From contig NZ_NXGX01000003.1 of NCBI RefSeq assembly GCF_002844275.1, positions 561,012-625,011 of the forward strand: a DNA stretch of 64,000 bases, given 5' to 3'. Positions 54,854 to 63,964 of the stretch are shown here, piece after piece. Source of the stretch: Thalassospira lohafexi (GTDB lineage Bacteria; Pseudomonadota; Alphaproteobacteria; Rhodospirillales; Thalassospiraceae). A program made the translations under genes and the position numbers. Below the pieces are notes generated by a model. It was not told the DNA's origin and did not search any database. It saw only the letters and a list, made by a program, of their open reading frames with translations. The number at the start of each line of letters is the position of its first letter. Position 1 is the first letter of the stretch.

Positions 54854-56092
54854 CTAGCTGGCGCGCAAGTCATCCTCTGGATACGCACCGATCTTGTGGA
54901 TCGACACATCTGCGCCATCAAATTCGTCTTCTTCAGACAGGCGAATGCCAATGGTTTTCTTCAATATCCCATAGACAGCAAACCCGGAAATGACGGCAAA
55001 AACAACACCCGCCAGCGATCCCGCCAACTGGGCGCCAAATGATACGCCGCCCATACCGCCAAGGGCTTCGAGGCCAAAGACGCCACAGGCAATGCCGCCC
55101 AAAAGACCGCACATCCCATGCAGCGGCCAGACGCCAAGCACGTCATCAATTTTCCATTTCGCCTGACACTGGTTAAAGCCCCAGACAAACAAAGCCCCGG
55201 CAAGCCCGCCGGTAACAAGGGCGCCAATCGGATGCATGACGTCCGATCCGGCGCAAACTGCCACCAGCCCGGCCAATGCACCGTTATGGACAAAGCCCGG
55301 GTCATTTCGCCCGGCCAGCAAGGCGGTTAAAATGCCGCCGACCATTGCCATCAGTGAATTAATCGCAACAAGCCCGGTGATGCCGCTAACCGATTGGGCG
55401 GACATGACGTTAAAGCCAAACCAGCCAACACACAAAACCCACGACCCAAGGGCCAGGAACGGGATGTTGGATGGCGGAATCCCAATCAGACTGCCGGTCT
55501 TGCTATAGCGTCCGCGCCGTACACCAAGGCAGATGACCGCACCAAGGGCGATCCATCCGCCGACCGCATGGACAACAATTGATCCGGCAAAATCATGAAA
55601 CGGTGCACCAAAGGTGGCTTCGATCAGGTCCTGAAACCCGAAATTATTGTTCCAGACCATGCCTTCGAACAATGGATAGAAAACCCCGACCAGAATGGCC
55701 GTGGCGAAAAGCTGCGGATAAAAACGCGCGCGTTCGGCAATGCCGCCTGAAATGATGGCCGGAATGGCCGCAGCAAAGGTCAGCAGGAAGAAGAACTTAA
55801 CAAGGTCATAGCCGCTTGAGGCAAACAGATGTTGTCCATCGACCATGGCGGAGCCGGAAAGAACGGTGGCACTGGCAAAGAAATTAACCCCATAGGCAAC
55901 GCCATACCCGACAAAGAAATAGGCAATGGTCGATACCGCAAAATCGACAATGATTTTAACCAGTGCGTTGACCTGGTTCTTTTTGCGCACGGTGCCAACT
56001 TCAAGGAAGGCGAAACCGGCATGCATCGCAAGCACCATAATGGCGCCCATCAGGACGAAAAACACGTCCGAGGCAGTCTGGAAAGCCTCCAT
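54854..56092 (-). CDS. amt: Ammonium transporter (Amt/MEP/Rh family), second copy
   Basis: 412 residues, about 11 membrane helices and no signal peptide. Family motifs: GGIAERARFYPQLFATAILVG, WNNNFGFQDL, FAGSIVVHAVGGWIALGA with a central pore histidine, and GWFGFNVMSA. Imports ammonium. It is a diverged companion of the amtB at 56434 and has its own candidate sigma-54 promoter. The C-terminal tail (SEEDEFDGADVSIH) is long enough to meet PII. Confidence 0.92.
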   Translation of the reverse strand: MEAFQTASDVFFVLMGAIMVLAMHAGFAFLEVGTVRKKNQVNALVKIIVDFAVSTIAYFFVGYGVAYGVNFFASATVLSGSAMVDGQHLFASSGYDLVKFFFLLTFAAAIPAIISGGIAERARFYPQLFATAILVGVFYPLFEGMVWNNNFGFQDLIEATFGAPFHDFAGSIVVHAVGGWIALGAVICLGVRRGRYSKTGSLIGIPPSNIPFLALGSWVLCVGWFGFNVMSAQSVSGITGLVAINSLMAMVGGILTALLAGRNDPGFVHNGALAGLVAVCAGSDVMHPIGALVTGGLAGALFVWGFNQCQAKWKIDDVLGVWPLHGMCGLLGGIACGVFGLEALGGMGGVSFGAQLAGSLAGVVFAVISGFAVYGILKKTIGIRLSEEDEFDGADVSIHKIGAYPEDDLRAS

Positions 56093-56176
56093 AAGGCATC
56101 CCCCCGTTTATTAAAAAGCGTTTCCTCTCGGTCCGTTCTTGCCGGGGCAGTCGGACTCTGGTTCGGAGCAGCCAAG

Positions 56177-56192
56177 ATCAATTTCTGTGCCA
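56177..56192 (-). promoter_or_regulatory. Sigma-54-like promoter upstream of the second amt
   Basis: On the minus strand TGGCAC-AGAAA-TTGAT, against consensus TGGCAC-N5-TTGCW: the -24 GG is intact and the -12 C is A. Lies about 85 bases before the amt start. Nitrogen control through NtrC is inferred. Confidence 0.5.
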
Positions 56193-56313
56193 ACCGGGAT
56201 TGGAAACGAATGCGGGTCATATTCTTCTAAGGGGGAGATCATGCTGTCGGGGGGAAAGGTACTTGGGGGCGGCAGGGACCCAAAAACGCATTATGCCTTT
56301 GCGTTGATCAAAA

Positions 56314-56375
56314 TGCTGCCCAAAAAGGCAGCACACAAACAAAAGACCCGCCGGGCGAAAGACGCCGGGCGGGTC
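56314..56375 (-). terminator. Terminator after amtB
   Basis: On the minus strand, a stem between 56345-56357 and 56363-56375 (12 of 13 pairs) followed by TTTTGTTTG; a smaller TGCTGCC/GGCAGCA hairpin lies just beyond (56314-56333). A GGGTACCGTG...CACGGTACCC stem (56391-56414) lies nearer the amtB stop. The rest of this 341-base gap holds the upstream region of the second amt. Confidence 0.82.
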
Positions 56376-56433
56376 AGTGGTCTGACAGGCTGGGTACCGT
56401 GCGAACACGGTACCCGTCAGGAAATCGTATCGC

Positions 56434-57762
56434 TTAGAAGCGCTGCGAACCTTTACCGAATTCCGGATAAGCTTCGAGGCCAAGCTCAGCAGCATCGCTG
56501 CCCATTGCTTCGTCTTCTTCGGAAAGACGGATACCAACGGTGAACTTCAGGATCAACCACACGATGCTCGAGGCAACGATGGTGAAGGCACCCATTGCAA
56601 CGATACCGGTCAGCTGAACACCGAACGATGCACCGTCATTGGTGAACGGAACAGCAAGCGTGCCCCAGATACCGCAAACCAAGTGAACCGAAACTGCGCC
56701 AACGACATCGTCGATTTTCAGTTTGTCGAGCAGCGGAACTGCAACAACAACCAGAACACCGCCGATTGCGCCGATGATGATCGCCGAACCAATGGTCGGG
56801 GTGTCCGGACCAGCCGTGATCGAGACCAGACCAGCCAGTGCACCGTTCAGTGCCATGGTGAGGTCGACCTTTTTGTAAAGGATCTGGGTCAGGATCATGG
56901 CAGCAACAACACCGCCAGCAGCCGCCATCGAGGTGTTGCCATAGATGTTGGCAATCGCGATGACATCAGCACCCGAGCCCATTGCAAGCTGGGAACCACC
57001 GTTGAAGCCGAACCAGCCGAGCCACAGGATAAAGGTACCAAGCGTTGCAAGCGGCAGGTTGGAGCCCGGCATCGGATGAACCGAACCGTCTGCGCCATAC
57101 TTGCCTTTACGTGCGCCAAGGATGATCGCACCGGTCAAAGCAGCCCAGCCGCCGACCGAGTGAACAATGGTTGAGCCAGCAAAGTCAGCAAAGCCCATTT
57201 CCGACAGCCAGCCGCCGCCCCATGTCCATGCACCGGTGATCGGATACAGAACGCCGGTCAGAACAACGACGAAGATCATGAACGGCCACAGTTTGATGCG
57301 CTCGGCAACAGTACCCGATACGATCGATGCTGCGGTTGCAACAAACACCATCTGGAAGAACCAGTCGGATGATGCGGAATAGCCGCCCGAGAAATCACCC
57401 GCAAGAGCCGCTGCATCATCAGCACTCCAGAGGCTGATAGAACCGATCCAGCCGGTTACATCCATGTACATCAGGTTATACCCGATAAGGTAGTACATGA
57501 TGCCTGCAACCGCGAAGAGCGAGATGTTCTTGAGCAGGATGGTAGAAACGTTTTTCGTACGAACCAGGCCGGATTCCAGCATGGCAAAGCCAGCTGCCAT
57601 CCACATGACCAGTGCGCCACTGAACAGGAAGCTAAAGCTGTTCAGAATGTATTGAGTCTCGGCCGAAACGCCAGCGTCCTGAGCAAAGGCCGGAGAAGCG
57701 ATTGCGAGAACGGCGGTGCCTGCAAGAGCGGCAAGGCCGGTTTTCTTCATAGGAATATTCAT
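56434..57762 (-). CDS. amtB: Ammonium transporter AmtB (with signal peptide)
   Basis: 442 residues. A cleavable signal peptide (MKKTGLAALAGTAVLAIASPAFA) precedes about 11 helices, as in E. coli AmtB. Seen: VSGTVAERIKLWPFMIF, FADFAGSTIVHSVGGWAALTGA (pore His), GWFGFNGGSQLA and the C-terminal GIRLSEEDEAMGSDAAELG tail that binds GlnK. Strong AGGGGAG site. 24 bases downstream of glnK, the classical glnK-amtB operon. Confidence 0.96.
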   Translation of the reverse strand: MNIPMKKTGLAALAGTAVLAIASPAFAQDAGVSAETQYILNSFSFLFSGALVMWMAAGFAMLESGLVRTKNVSTILLKNISLFAVAGIMYYLIGYNLMYMDVTGWIGSISLWSADDAAALAGDFSGGYSASSDWFFQMVFVATAASIVSGTVAERIKLWPFMIFVVVLTGVLYPITGAWTWGGGWLSEMGFADFAGSTIVHSVGGWAALTGAIILGARKGKYGADGSVHPMPGSNLPLATLGTFILWLGWFGFNGGSQLAMGSGADVIAIANIYGNTSMAAAGGVVAAMILTQILYKKVDLTMALNGALAGLVSITAGPDTPTIGSAIIIGAIGGVLVVVAVPLLDKLKIDDVVGAVSVHLVCGIWGTLAVPFTNDGASFGVQLTGIVAMGAFTIVASSIVWLILKFTVGIRLSEEDEAMGSDAAELGLEAYPEFGKGSQRF

Positions 57763-57785
57763 TGTGTCTCCCCTTGTCTCTGGAC

Positions 57786-58184
<399 letters not shown>

Positions 58185-58196
58185 TCAACCCTCAAA

Positions 58197-58211
58197 CCAA
58201 GAATCGTGCCA
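58197..58211 (-). promoter_or_regulatory. Sigma-54-like promoter of glnK-amtB
   Basis: Minus-strand TGGCACGATTCTTGG: TGGCAC-N5-TTGG, one base from the TGGCAC-N5-TTGC consensus. About 73 bases before the glnK start, as expected for an NtrC-activated nitrogen operon. Confidence 0.6.
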
Positions 58212-58305
58212 GACTCAAAATAATAAATGTAAGTAACTGTTTTAAAACGAAGAAATGTCAAATTTAGTCATTAGTGATCGTGAGGTCGCGATGATGTGCA
58301 GGATT

Positions 58306-58351
58306 AAAATATGCACAGAATCTAAGGTTGTTTAAAAAATGTGCATATTTT
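58306..58351. repeat. 11-bp perfect inverted repeat upstream of glnK
   Basis: AAAATATGCAC (58306-58316) and GTGCATATTTT (58341-58351), spacer 24 bases; pairing continues outward to GGATT/AATC with a 2-base bulge. About 95 bases upstream of the sigma-54-like box, where an enhancer-binding protein would sit. The half-site order does not match the NtrC consensus spacing. Confidence 0.5.
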
Positions 58352-58642
58352 TTAATCAACCAAAGCGTCAGAAAAACCTGTTTTAGGTCAAGGCTCTGTC
58401 GCAGGGTCGTCGATAAGGTGCCGGCTTTGGAAAGTTACCCCGCAGGGAGTGGGCCAATCGCCAACGGATCGCGTACTTTCTTAAGGTGTTGGTCACAGTG
58501 CGGCCTTGTTCGCAGGGGTATAATTTCCTGCATTTTCTTGCCCGCTATGGCGACGCCGGGTAAACATGTGCCAAACGGATAAAAGGTCAGACAAAACAGG
58601 TTCACCTGTCGGTCTGACCCCACAGGATAGGGATTTTGCGCC

Positions 58643-59866
58643 ATGCATGATCAGGACGTGATGAAGACGGATGTCATTATTTTGGGCGGTGGCCTGAACG
58701 GGGCGGCCATGGCGCTGTCGCTGGCGCACGGTGGGATGAAATCAGTGGTGATTGACTTTGCCGATCCCAAAACCATCCTGAGTGCCAATTATGATGGCCG
58801 GACGTGCGCAATTGCTGCCGCCTCGAAATCCGTGCTTGAGGTTATTGGTGCCTGGAAACACATGGCTGACGCGGCCCAGCCGATCCTTGATATCCGGATT
58901 GCCGATGGTCAAAGCCCGCTGTTCCTGCATTACGATCATGCTGATCTTGGCGACGCGCCACTGGGCTATATCGTTGAAAACCTTGTGACGCGCGGTGCCT
59001 TGTACCGGGCGATTGCCGAAAACGACCTGATCGAGATGTTGGCCCCGGCACGGGTTGAGGATATCGCGCGCGATCAGGGCGGCATGACCATCACCCTTGC
59101 CGATGGACGCGCCGTGCGTGCGCCACTTGCCATCGGGGCAGAAGGCCGCAATTCGATGCTGCGCGACTGGGCGGGGATCAAGACATATGACTGGAGCTAT
59201 AAGCAAAGTGCAGTTGTGTGCACGGTTAAGCATAAGCAGCCTCATAACGGCCTTGCGGTCGAGCATTTCCTGCCGGCAGGCCCGTTTGCCATTCTGCCGA
59301 TGACGGAAAACCGGTGTTCGATTGTCTGGACCGAAAGCACGGACCTTGGCAATTATCTGGTTAATCTCGATGAAGAAACCTTCACCGACGAGTTGCACCG
59401 TCGCTTTGATGGCTATCTTGGTGATCTTGAAGTGATTGGCCCGCGCTTTTGCTATCCGCTGGGGCTTCAGCATGCCTATCACTACACCGATGACCGGATC
59501 GCCCTGATCGGGGATGCGGCACATGGCATGCATCCGATTGCCGGGCAGGGCCTTAATATGGGCATTCGCGACGTTGCAGTATTGGCCGAAATTCTGGTCA
59601 ATGCCCGTCGTCTGGGACGCGATATTGGCAGCATTGATGTTTTGGCCGAATATGCCCAATGGCGCCGGTTTGATAATACGGTGATGCTGGCGGTAACAGA
59701 TGTGACCAATCGGCTGTTTTCCAATGATATTGCCCCGATCCGCTGGGCGCGTGACATTGGCCTTGCCGTGGTTCAGAAAATCCCGCCGCTTAAGAAAACA
59801 TTCATGTCACATGCCATGGGATATGCCGGGACTCTGCCCAAACTGATGCAGGGAAAGTCGCTTTAA
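58643..59866 (+). CDS. UbiH/UbiF/VisC-family FAD-dependent ubiquinone hydroxylase
   Basis: 407 residues. FAD site VIILGGGLNGAAMALSLAHGG, the DGRTCAIAAAS stretch, the DG-type motif region (VRAPLAIGAEGRNSML) and the second FAD motif IALIGDAAHGMHPIAGQGLNMGIRDVAVLAEIL. These enzymes hydroxylate the ubiquinone ring (C5, C6 or C1); the position is not decided. ATG 58643 is used; ATG 58661 is also possible. Confidence 0.93.
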   Translation: MHDQDVMKTDVIILGGGLNGAAMALSLAHGGMKSVVIDFADPKTILSANYDGRTCAIAAASKSVLEVIGAWKHMADAAQPILDIRIADGQSPLFLHYDHADLGDAPLGYIVENLVTRGALYRAIAENDLIEMLAPARVEDIARDQGGMTITLADGRAVRAPLAIGAEGRNSMLRDWAGIKTYDWSYKQSAVVCTVKHKQPHNGLAVEHFLPAGPFAILPMTENRCSIVWTESTDLGNYLVNLDEETFTDELHRRFDGYLGDLEVIGPRFCYPLGLQHAYHYTDDRIALIGDAAHGMHPIAGQGLNMGIRDVAVLAEILVNARRLGRDIGSIDVLAEYAQWRRFDNTVMLAVTDVTNRLFSNDIAPIRWARDIGLAVVQKIPPLKKTFMSHAMGYAGTLPKLMQGKSL

Positions 59867-60010
59867 ACAAGCAACCTGCGTCGTGTCCTCTGACCCAATG
59901 TGATGAAAAGGGATGCAGGGGTAGAGATAGAGTGCTTCGAACATGCGTTAGGGTTTAATATTTCAGGGTCATTTAAAGTCGTTCAAAATGTTGTCTTTTT
60001 TAATGAACCA

Positions 60011-60030
60011 TTGTTGATTTGTGTCAACAA
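60011..60030. promoter_or_regulatory. FNR/FixK-like box upstream of ompW
   Basis: TTGTTGA-N6-TCAACAA, perfect 7-base arms. The inner TTGAT-TTGT-GTCAA differs from the FNR consensus TTGAT-N4-ATCAA at one base. Lies 61 bases upstream of the ompW ATG. Confidence 0.55.
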
Positions 60031-60090
60031 GTCAGCAATGGCTTAGGCGCAGGTTCCCCTCGAGTTAAATTTAATGACAGGGGACAGGAC

Positions 60091-60756
60091 ATGACATTTT
60101 CCCATAAACTGATGTTGTCGGCTGCTGTGGCGGCAATTTTTGGCGCAACCATGGTTGCCGGTGGTGCAGCACAGGCGCAAACTGCGGAATTCAAGACCAA
60201 ACAGGCCGGTGATTTTCTGATCCGCGGTCGTGTCATCGGGGTGGTTCCGCAGGAAGACTCCTCTACGGGGGATATTGCAACCGGCGAAGCCAAGGTGGAT
60301 AACGACTACGTTCCTGAGGTCGATTTTTCCTACTTTCTGACCGATAACATAGCTTTGGAGCTTATTGCCGCAACCACCAAGCATGATGTGAAATGGCAGA
60401 ATCCGGATGTTGACCTTGGTTCGGTCAATCTTTTGCCGCCGACCCTGACCTTGCAGTATCACTTTATGGCTGATCAGCGTTTCAGCCCGTATGTTGGTGC
60501 GGGTTTGAACTACACCATGTTCTACAATGAGAAATCCGGTGCCGCGAATTCGATCAAATACGACGATGGCTTTGGCTATGCGTTCCAGGCCGGTTTTGAT
60601 TATGCCATCTCAGGCCCGTGGTCGTTGAACGTCGATGTGAAAAAGCTCTTCCTCAATACCGATGTTACAGCAGACCTTGGCGGCACATCGCCTGCCAAAG
60701 TTGATGTCGATCTTGATCCATGGGTCTTTGGTGTCGGTGTTGGGTATCGCTTCTAA
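60091..60756 (+). CDS. ompW: OmpW-family outer membrane protein
   Basis: 221 residues. Signal peptide (about 1-29, ending GGAAQAQ), then FLIRGRVIGVVPQ, EVDFSYFLTDNIALELIAATTKHDV, PPTLTLQYHF, FSPYVGAGLNY and the final aromatic DPWVFGVGVGYRF, which directs assembly by BAM. An eight-stranded barrel that passes hydrophobic compounds. GGGGACAGGAC precedes the ATG. The FNR-like box suggests oxygen control, as known for ompW in enteric bacteria. A terminator follows. Confidence 0.94.
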   Translation: MTFSHKLMLSAAVAAIFGATMVAGGAAQAQTAEFKTKQAGDFLIRGRVIGVVPQEDSSTGDIATGEAKVDNDYVPEVDFSYFLTDNIALELIAATTKHDVKWQNPDVDLGSVNLLPPTLTLQYHFMADQRFSPYVGAGLNYTMFYNEKSGAANSIKYDDGFGYAFQAGFDYAISGPWSLNVDVKKLFLNTDVTADLGGTSPAKVDVDLDPWVFGVGVGYRF

Positions 60757-60837
60757 GTCTTCTCGAAAGCGGATCGAATGTGCCAGAGGGCGGCGACGCA
60801 GCCTCCCCGGCCGGTATAGAACGAAAAATCCTAAAAG

Positions 60838-60872
60838 CGGTCCTGTCATCTGACAGGGCCGTTTTTGTCTTT
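60838..60872 (+). terminator. Terminator after ompW
   Basis: CGGTCCTGTCA and TGACAGGGCCG with a very short loop (one G-U pair), followed by TTTTTGTCTTTT. Confidence 0.87.
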
Positions 60873-60892
60873 TCGCTAAGAGGGAAGGAGTA

Positions 60893-61282
60893 TTAGGACG
60901 GTTTGCGCGGATCGCGTGACAGGCCACGGGCCTCGAGCGCGCGAAGGTAATCTGCCCATAGGGTATCTTGTGTGTCGTGTAATTCGCGCAGGTAGTGCCA
61001 ACTGAAAAGTCCGCTGTCATGCAGGTCGTCGAAACTGATGCGGATGGCATAGTTGCCAACCGGAACAATATCTATAACGCCGACATGGCGTCGCCCGGGG
61101 ATGATTTTCTTTTCCGACGGATGGTGGCCCTGCACCTCGGCCGATGGGCTTTCAACCCGAAGCAGTTCCGCACTAAAGCGTGACGAAACTCCATCATCCC
61201 AGACGATTTCCAGAATGTGTTCGTCACGCAGATAATTGATTTCAACTGGTGTGAAATCAGGTGTGAAACCGTCTTTGGCCAT
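60893..61282 (-). CDS. DUF971 protein (gamma-butyrobetaine hydroxylase N-terminal-like)
   Basis: 129 residues. VEINYLRDEHILEIVWDDGVSSRFSAELLRVESPSAEVQGH and SGLFSWHYLRELHD are the DUF971 hallmarks; the fold is the N-terminal domain of GBBH. Stand-alone versions are linked to Fe-S and P-loop Apbc/Mrp genes in many genomes, but none is adjacent here. Runs with the Trm112-like, Lon-N and CnoX genes on the minus strand. Confidence 0.88.
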   Translation of the reverse strand: MAKDGFTPDFTPVEINYLRDEHILEIVWDDGVSSRFSAELLRVESPSAEVQGHHPSEKKIIPGRRHVGVIDIVPVGNYAIRISFDDLHDSGLFSWHYLRELHDTQDTLWADYLRALEARGLSRDPRKPS

Positions 61283-61297
61283 GAAGTTTAAGCTGCC

Positions 61298-61486
61298 TTA
61301 ATCGTCGATTGCGCGGGCTTCGTCAGGCAGCATGATCGGGATGCCGTCACGGATCGGATAGGCCAGACCGGCTTTGGTGCTGATCAGTTCGTTATTGTCG
61401 CGATCATACTCAAGTGCCTGCTTGGTGACCGGGCAGACAAGGATTTCAAGAAGTTTCGGGTCTACCGGGCTGTGGGTCGCGGTCAT
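61298..61486 (-). CDS. Trm112/YcaR-family small protein
   Basis: 62 residues: [47 protein letters not shown] is the full family pattern. Has a single Cys, so no complete zinc site. In other organisms Trm112 activates methyltransferases; the bacterial role is unknown. 15 bases upstream of the DUF971 gene on the same strand. Confidence 0.92.
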   Translation of the reverse strand: MTATHSPVDPKLLEILVCPVTKQALEYDRDNNELISTKAGLAYPIRDGIPIMLPDEARAIDD

Positions 61487-61533
61487 AATGTGGCCTTCGG
61501 TTTGGTGGGCGTCGTGTGACAGGTCTGTGTGGC

Positions 61534-62223
61534 TTAGTTTGAATTGCTGTGCGCGTGCTTTGGATTGGCATGTGCCGCCATTTCAAGCAAGGTTGTCAGC
61601 ATATCGCCGCGATCATACAGGGTTGTGCATTCGAGCAAAGCCTGTTTTTCAAGCGGGCTAAGCTGGCAGCCCATCGAAATGGTGGTGATCAACATTTCAT
61701 CATCGCTGTCGGCCAGCGTATCCCAGCATGACCGCAAGGAATGCTGCGCAAAATAGACTTCCAGTGCCGTGCGCAGGCGATCACGGTTGATCGGTGCGTC
61801 GACACTGGGGATGTCCAGGTCATCTTTCCATGCGCTGAAATCACCACGTACAGTGCGGTAGCCGCCCTCATTCTCGGGCAGTTCTTCCACCACATTGAAC
61901 CGGCAAACACCGGTCAATGTGATTAAAAAACGTCCATCATCGGTTTCGCTGAAGGCGGTAATGCGTCCCGCACAGCCGGTGTTGAAAATCGGCGGATTAT
62001 CCTGATCAACCAAAAGGCTGGCACGCTGATCCGGCCTTGGCTGGATCATGCCAATCATGCGGTCCTGACCCAATGCATCCGTCACCATATTAAGATACCG
62101 CGGCTCAAAAACATTCAGCGGCAGATGCCCGCGCGGCAGCAGCAACGCGCCACCCAGCGGGAAAATCGGCATGGTGTCTGGCAAGTCCGAATACATCGGA
62201 TCGAAGGGACCGCATATGCTCAT
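61534..62223 (-). CDS. Lon N-terminal (substrate-binding) domain protein
   Basis: 229 residues from the ATG at 62223. [35 protein letters not shown] is the LON domain start, followed by [29 protein letters not shown]. No ATPase or protease domain, so it is a stand-alone Lon-N protein that may deliver or hold substrates. The ATG overlaps the cnoX stop (ATGA). Pairing with a chaperedoxin suggests protein quality control. Confidence 0.91.
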   Translation of the reverse strand: MSICGPFDPMYSDLPDTMPIFPLGGALLLPRGHLPLNVFEPRYLNMVTDALGQDRMIGMIQPRPDQRASLLVDQDNPPIFNTGCAGRITAFSETDDGRFLITLTGVCRFNVVEELPENEGGYRTVRGDFSAWKDDLDIPSVDAPINRDRLRTALEVYFAQHSLRSCWDTLADSDDEMLITTISMGCQLSPLEKQALLECTTLYDRGDMLTTLLEMAAHANPKHAHSNSN

Positions 62224-63140
62224 GAAAATAACACCGTTGATAATGCTCGGCGTCCGGCGACGCTGGCGGGGTCTGATGGGCCCCATGCTTCAAAGAATTT
62301 AAGGAGCTGGGTGCGCCCCGCATCCTCGTTCCATTCACGGTCGGTGCGAATGATGGTGATCATGGCTTTGACGGCATCTTCGCGTTTGTTGGTCGCAAAG
62401 CAGGCCATGCCAAGATCGTATTGTGCCTGCAAATCAGAAGGATTGGCGGCAACTTTGGCGCGCGCGGCTTCAAGGTCTTCCGGGCTATATCCGGTTTCGG
62501 CCAGTTCAAGCGCACTGATGGCAGCCGCAATCGCGGGTTTGAGGCGATCAAGATCAGACATATTGTCAACGAAGTGGCGGGTTTCTTCAATTTCGCCCAT
62601 ACCAACCATACAGCGGATCATGCCGCCAATGGCAACTTCGTTTTGCTGTTCACGTTCAAGCACGCTGACATACAGGCTATGTGCTGTGGCGTGGTCGTCT
62701 TCGGCAAGGGCTGTGGCCGCCTGTTCAAGAATGGCTTCAATCGGGCTTTCAATCGGGCCGCCAGCAAGTTTTTCATAGAATGCGCGCACTTCGCTTTCGG
62801 GCTGTGCGCCCTGAAATGCATCAACCGGACGGCCATCCTTAAAGGCATAGACGGTCGGAACGGACTGGATGCGCAACTGCGCTGCCAGTTCCTGATTCTC
62901 GTCAATATTGATTTTGACAAGCTTCACCCGTCCACCGGCTTCGCGGGTGACTTTTTCAATCGTCGGCGTCAGGCTTTTGCACGGACCGCACCAAGGTGCC
63001 CAGAAATCCACGACAACAGGCACTTCCATAGACGGTTCGATGACGTCTTGCACAAAAGTTTCGACAGATCCGTCCTTGATCAGGTCGGGCGTCGTGTTGG
63101 TGGCAGGTTCCGGCGCGTTCGCGTCAAGAATGATGGACAT
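62220..63140 (-). CDS. cnoX: Chaperedoxin CnoX/YbbN-like thioredoxin with TPR
   Basis: 306 residues. N-terminal thioredoxin domain with VVVDFWAPWCGPCKSLTPTIEKV (complete CGPC) and cis-Pro SVPTVYAFKDG, then helical TPR repeats (about 135-300). E. coli CnoX has lost the active CxxC and holds unfolding proteins during oxidative stress; the intact motif here suggests both reductase and holdase activity. Overlaps the Lon-N gene by 4 bases. Confidence 0.93.
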   Translation of the reverse strand: MSIILDANAPEPATNTTPDLIKDGSVETFVQDVIEPSMEVPVVVDFWAPWCGPCKSLTPTIEKVTREAGGRVKLVKINIDENQELAAQLRIQSVPTVYAFKDGRPVDAFQGAQPESEVRAFYEKLAGGPIESPIEAILEQAATALAEDDHATAHSLYVSVLEREQQNEVAIGGMIRCMVGMGEIEETRHFVDNMSDLDRLKPAIAAAISALELAETGYSPEDLEAARAKVAANPSDLQAQYDLGMACFATNKREDAVKAMITIIRTDREWNEDAGRTQLLKFFEAWGPSDPASVAGRRALSTVLFS

Positions 63141-63273
63141 TATCTTTAACTCACTAATTCAGGATTTAAGATGATGTTGCCATTGCCGTCCGACAAGAGG
63201 TGTAATGGCAATATTAGGTGTGTATTATACGTCAATATAAAGGACTAAAAGGTTTCTCAGACGTTTAGTTGGA

Positions 63274-63783
63274 CTATTGGTCATCTAATTCGTTTTCAAA
63301 ATCAATGATCTTTGCGTCATAGCCCAGTGACGAGACGAACCGCAACAGGTCCATAGACTGAATTGTCGTGGTTCGGTCATTCCGCAAGGGGTGAAAGTTC
63401 AATTTGTCGCCACTGGCCAGTTTGGCATCAAGTGCCAGATTAACCACGCGATCCTGATCATTGATCAGGGCAAAGGGCGTTACCGACCCCGGTGTCACGC
63501 CAAGCGTTTCGATCAGAAGTTCTGGTTTACCGAACGAAAGGCGCGCCGATCCAAGCCGTTTGTGCAGATGGTTCATACGGATTTGCGTGTTTTCCTCGGC
63601 CACCACCAACCAAAGAGCGTCCTTTTTGTCTTTGACAAACAGGTTCTTGGAATGCAGACCGGGCAGGTCGCCACGCAAACTCTGCGAATCCTCAACCGTA
63701 AACAGCGGCTCATGGCTGTGAGTCGTGGTTTCGATTTCCAGTTTTTCCAGATATTCGAAAAGCAGGGTTGATGGATCGCTCAT
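63274..63783 (-). CDS. YbaK/ProX-type prolyl-tRNA editing protein (PrdX-like)
   Basis: 169 residues from the ATG at 63783. LFEYLEKLEIETTTHSHEPLFTV, LPGLHSKNLFVKDKKDALWLVV with the catalytic Lys, and LGVTPGSVTPFALIND are the family's core. It trans-edits Ala- or Cys-charged tRNA(Pro). The in-frame extension to 63840 lacks family features. Confidence 0.91.
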   Translation of the reverse strand: MSDPSTLLFEYLEKLEIETTTHSHEPLFTVEDSQSLRGDLPGLHSKNLFVKDKKDALWLVVAEENTQIRMNHLHKRLGSARLSFGKPELLIETLGVTPGSVTPFALINDQDRVVNLALDAKLASGDKLNFHPLRNDRTTTIQSMDLLRFVSSLGYDAKIIDFENELDDQ

Positions 63784-63936
63784 GCTGTTTTCCTTGTGGA
63801 TGTGATGCCAGAAGATACCCAAGTTGAAAACCGGACGCAAATTTGCGCAACGATGGTCGGATTTCGGCGATTGGACCCAGTAAAGTCAAGGAAAACCGCC
63901 AAAATTTCCGATGTGACACTTTCGTGGAAAAAAGGG

Positions 63937-63964
63937 TTGCAATCGCTCTTTGTTGGGCTATTAT
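63937..63964 (+). promoter_or_regulatory. Sigma-70 promoter and start of a gene leaving the window
   Basis: TTGCAA, a 16-base spacer and TATTAT. Downstream, AGGA (63985-63988) lies 7 bases before an ATG at 63996, so a plus-strand gene probably starts there; only one codon is visible and no product can be named. Confidence 0.55.

Noticed and set aside
58296..58316. TGTGCA and TGCACA half-sites as an NtrC enhancer
   Set aside because: Orientation and spacing differ from the NtrC palindrome, so only an inverted repeat is reported.
58328..58582. 84-codon open frame upstream of ubiH
   Set aside because: No ribosome-binding site, odd Cys/Arg-rich composition, and it runs across the inverted repeat.
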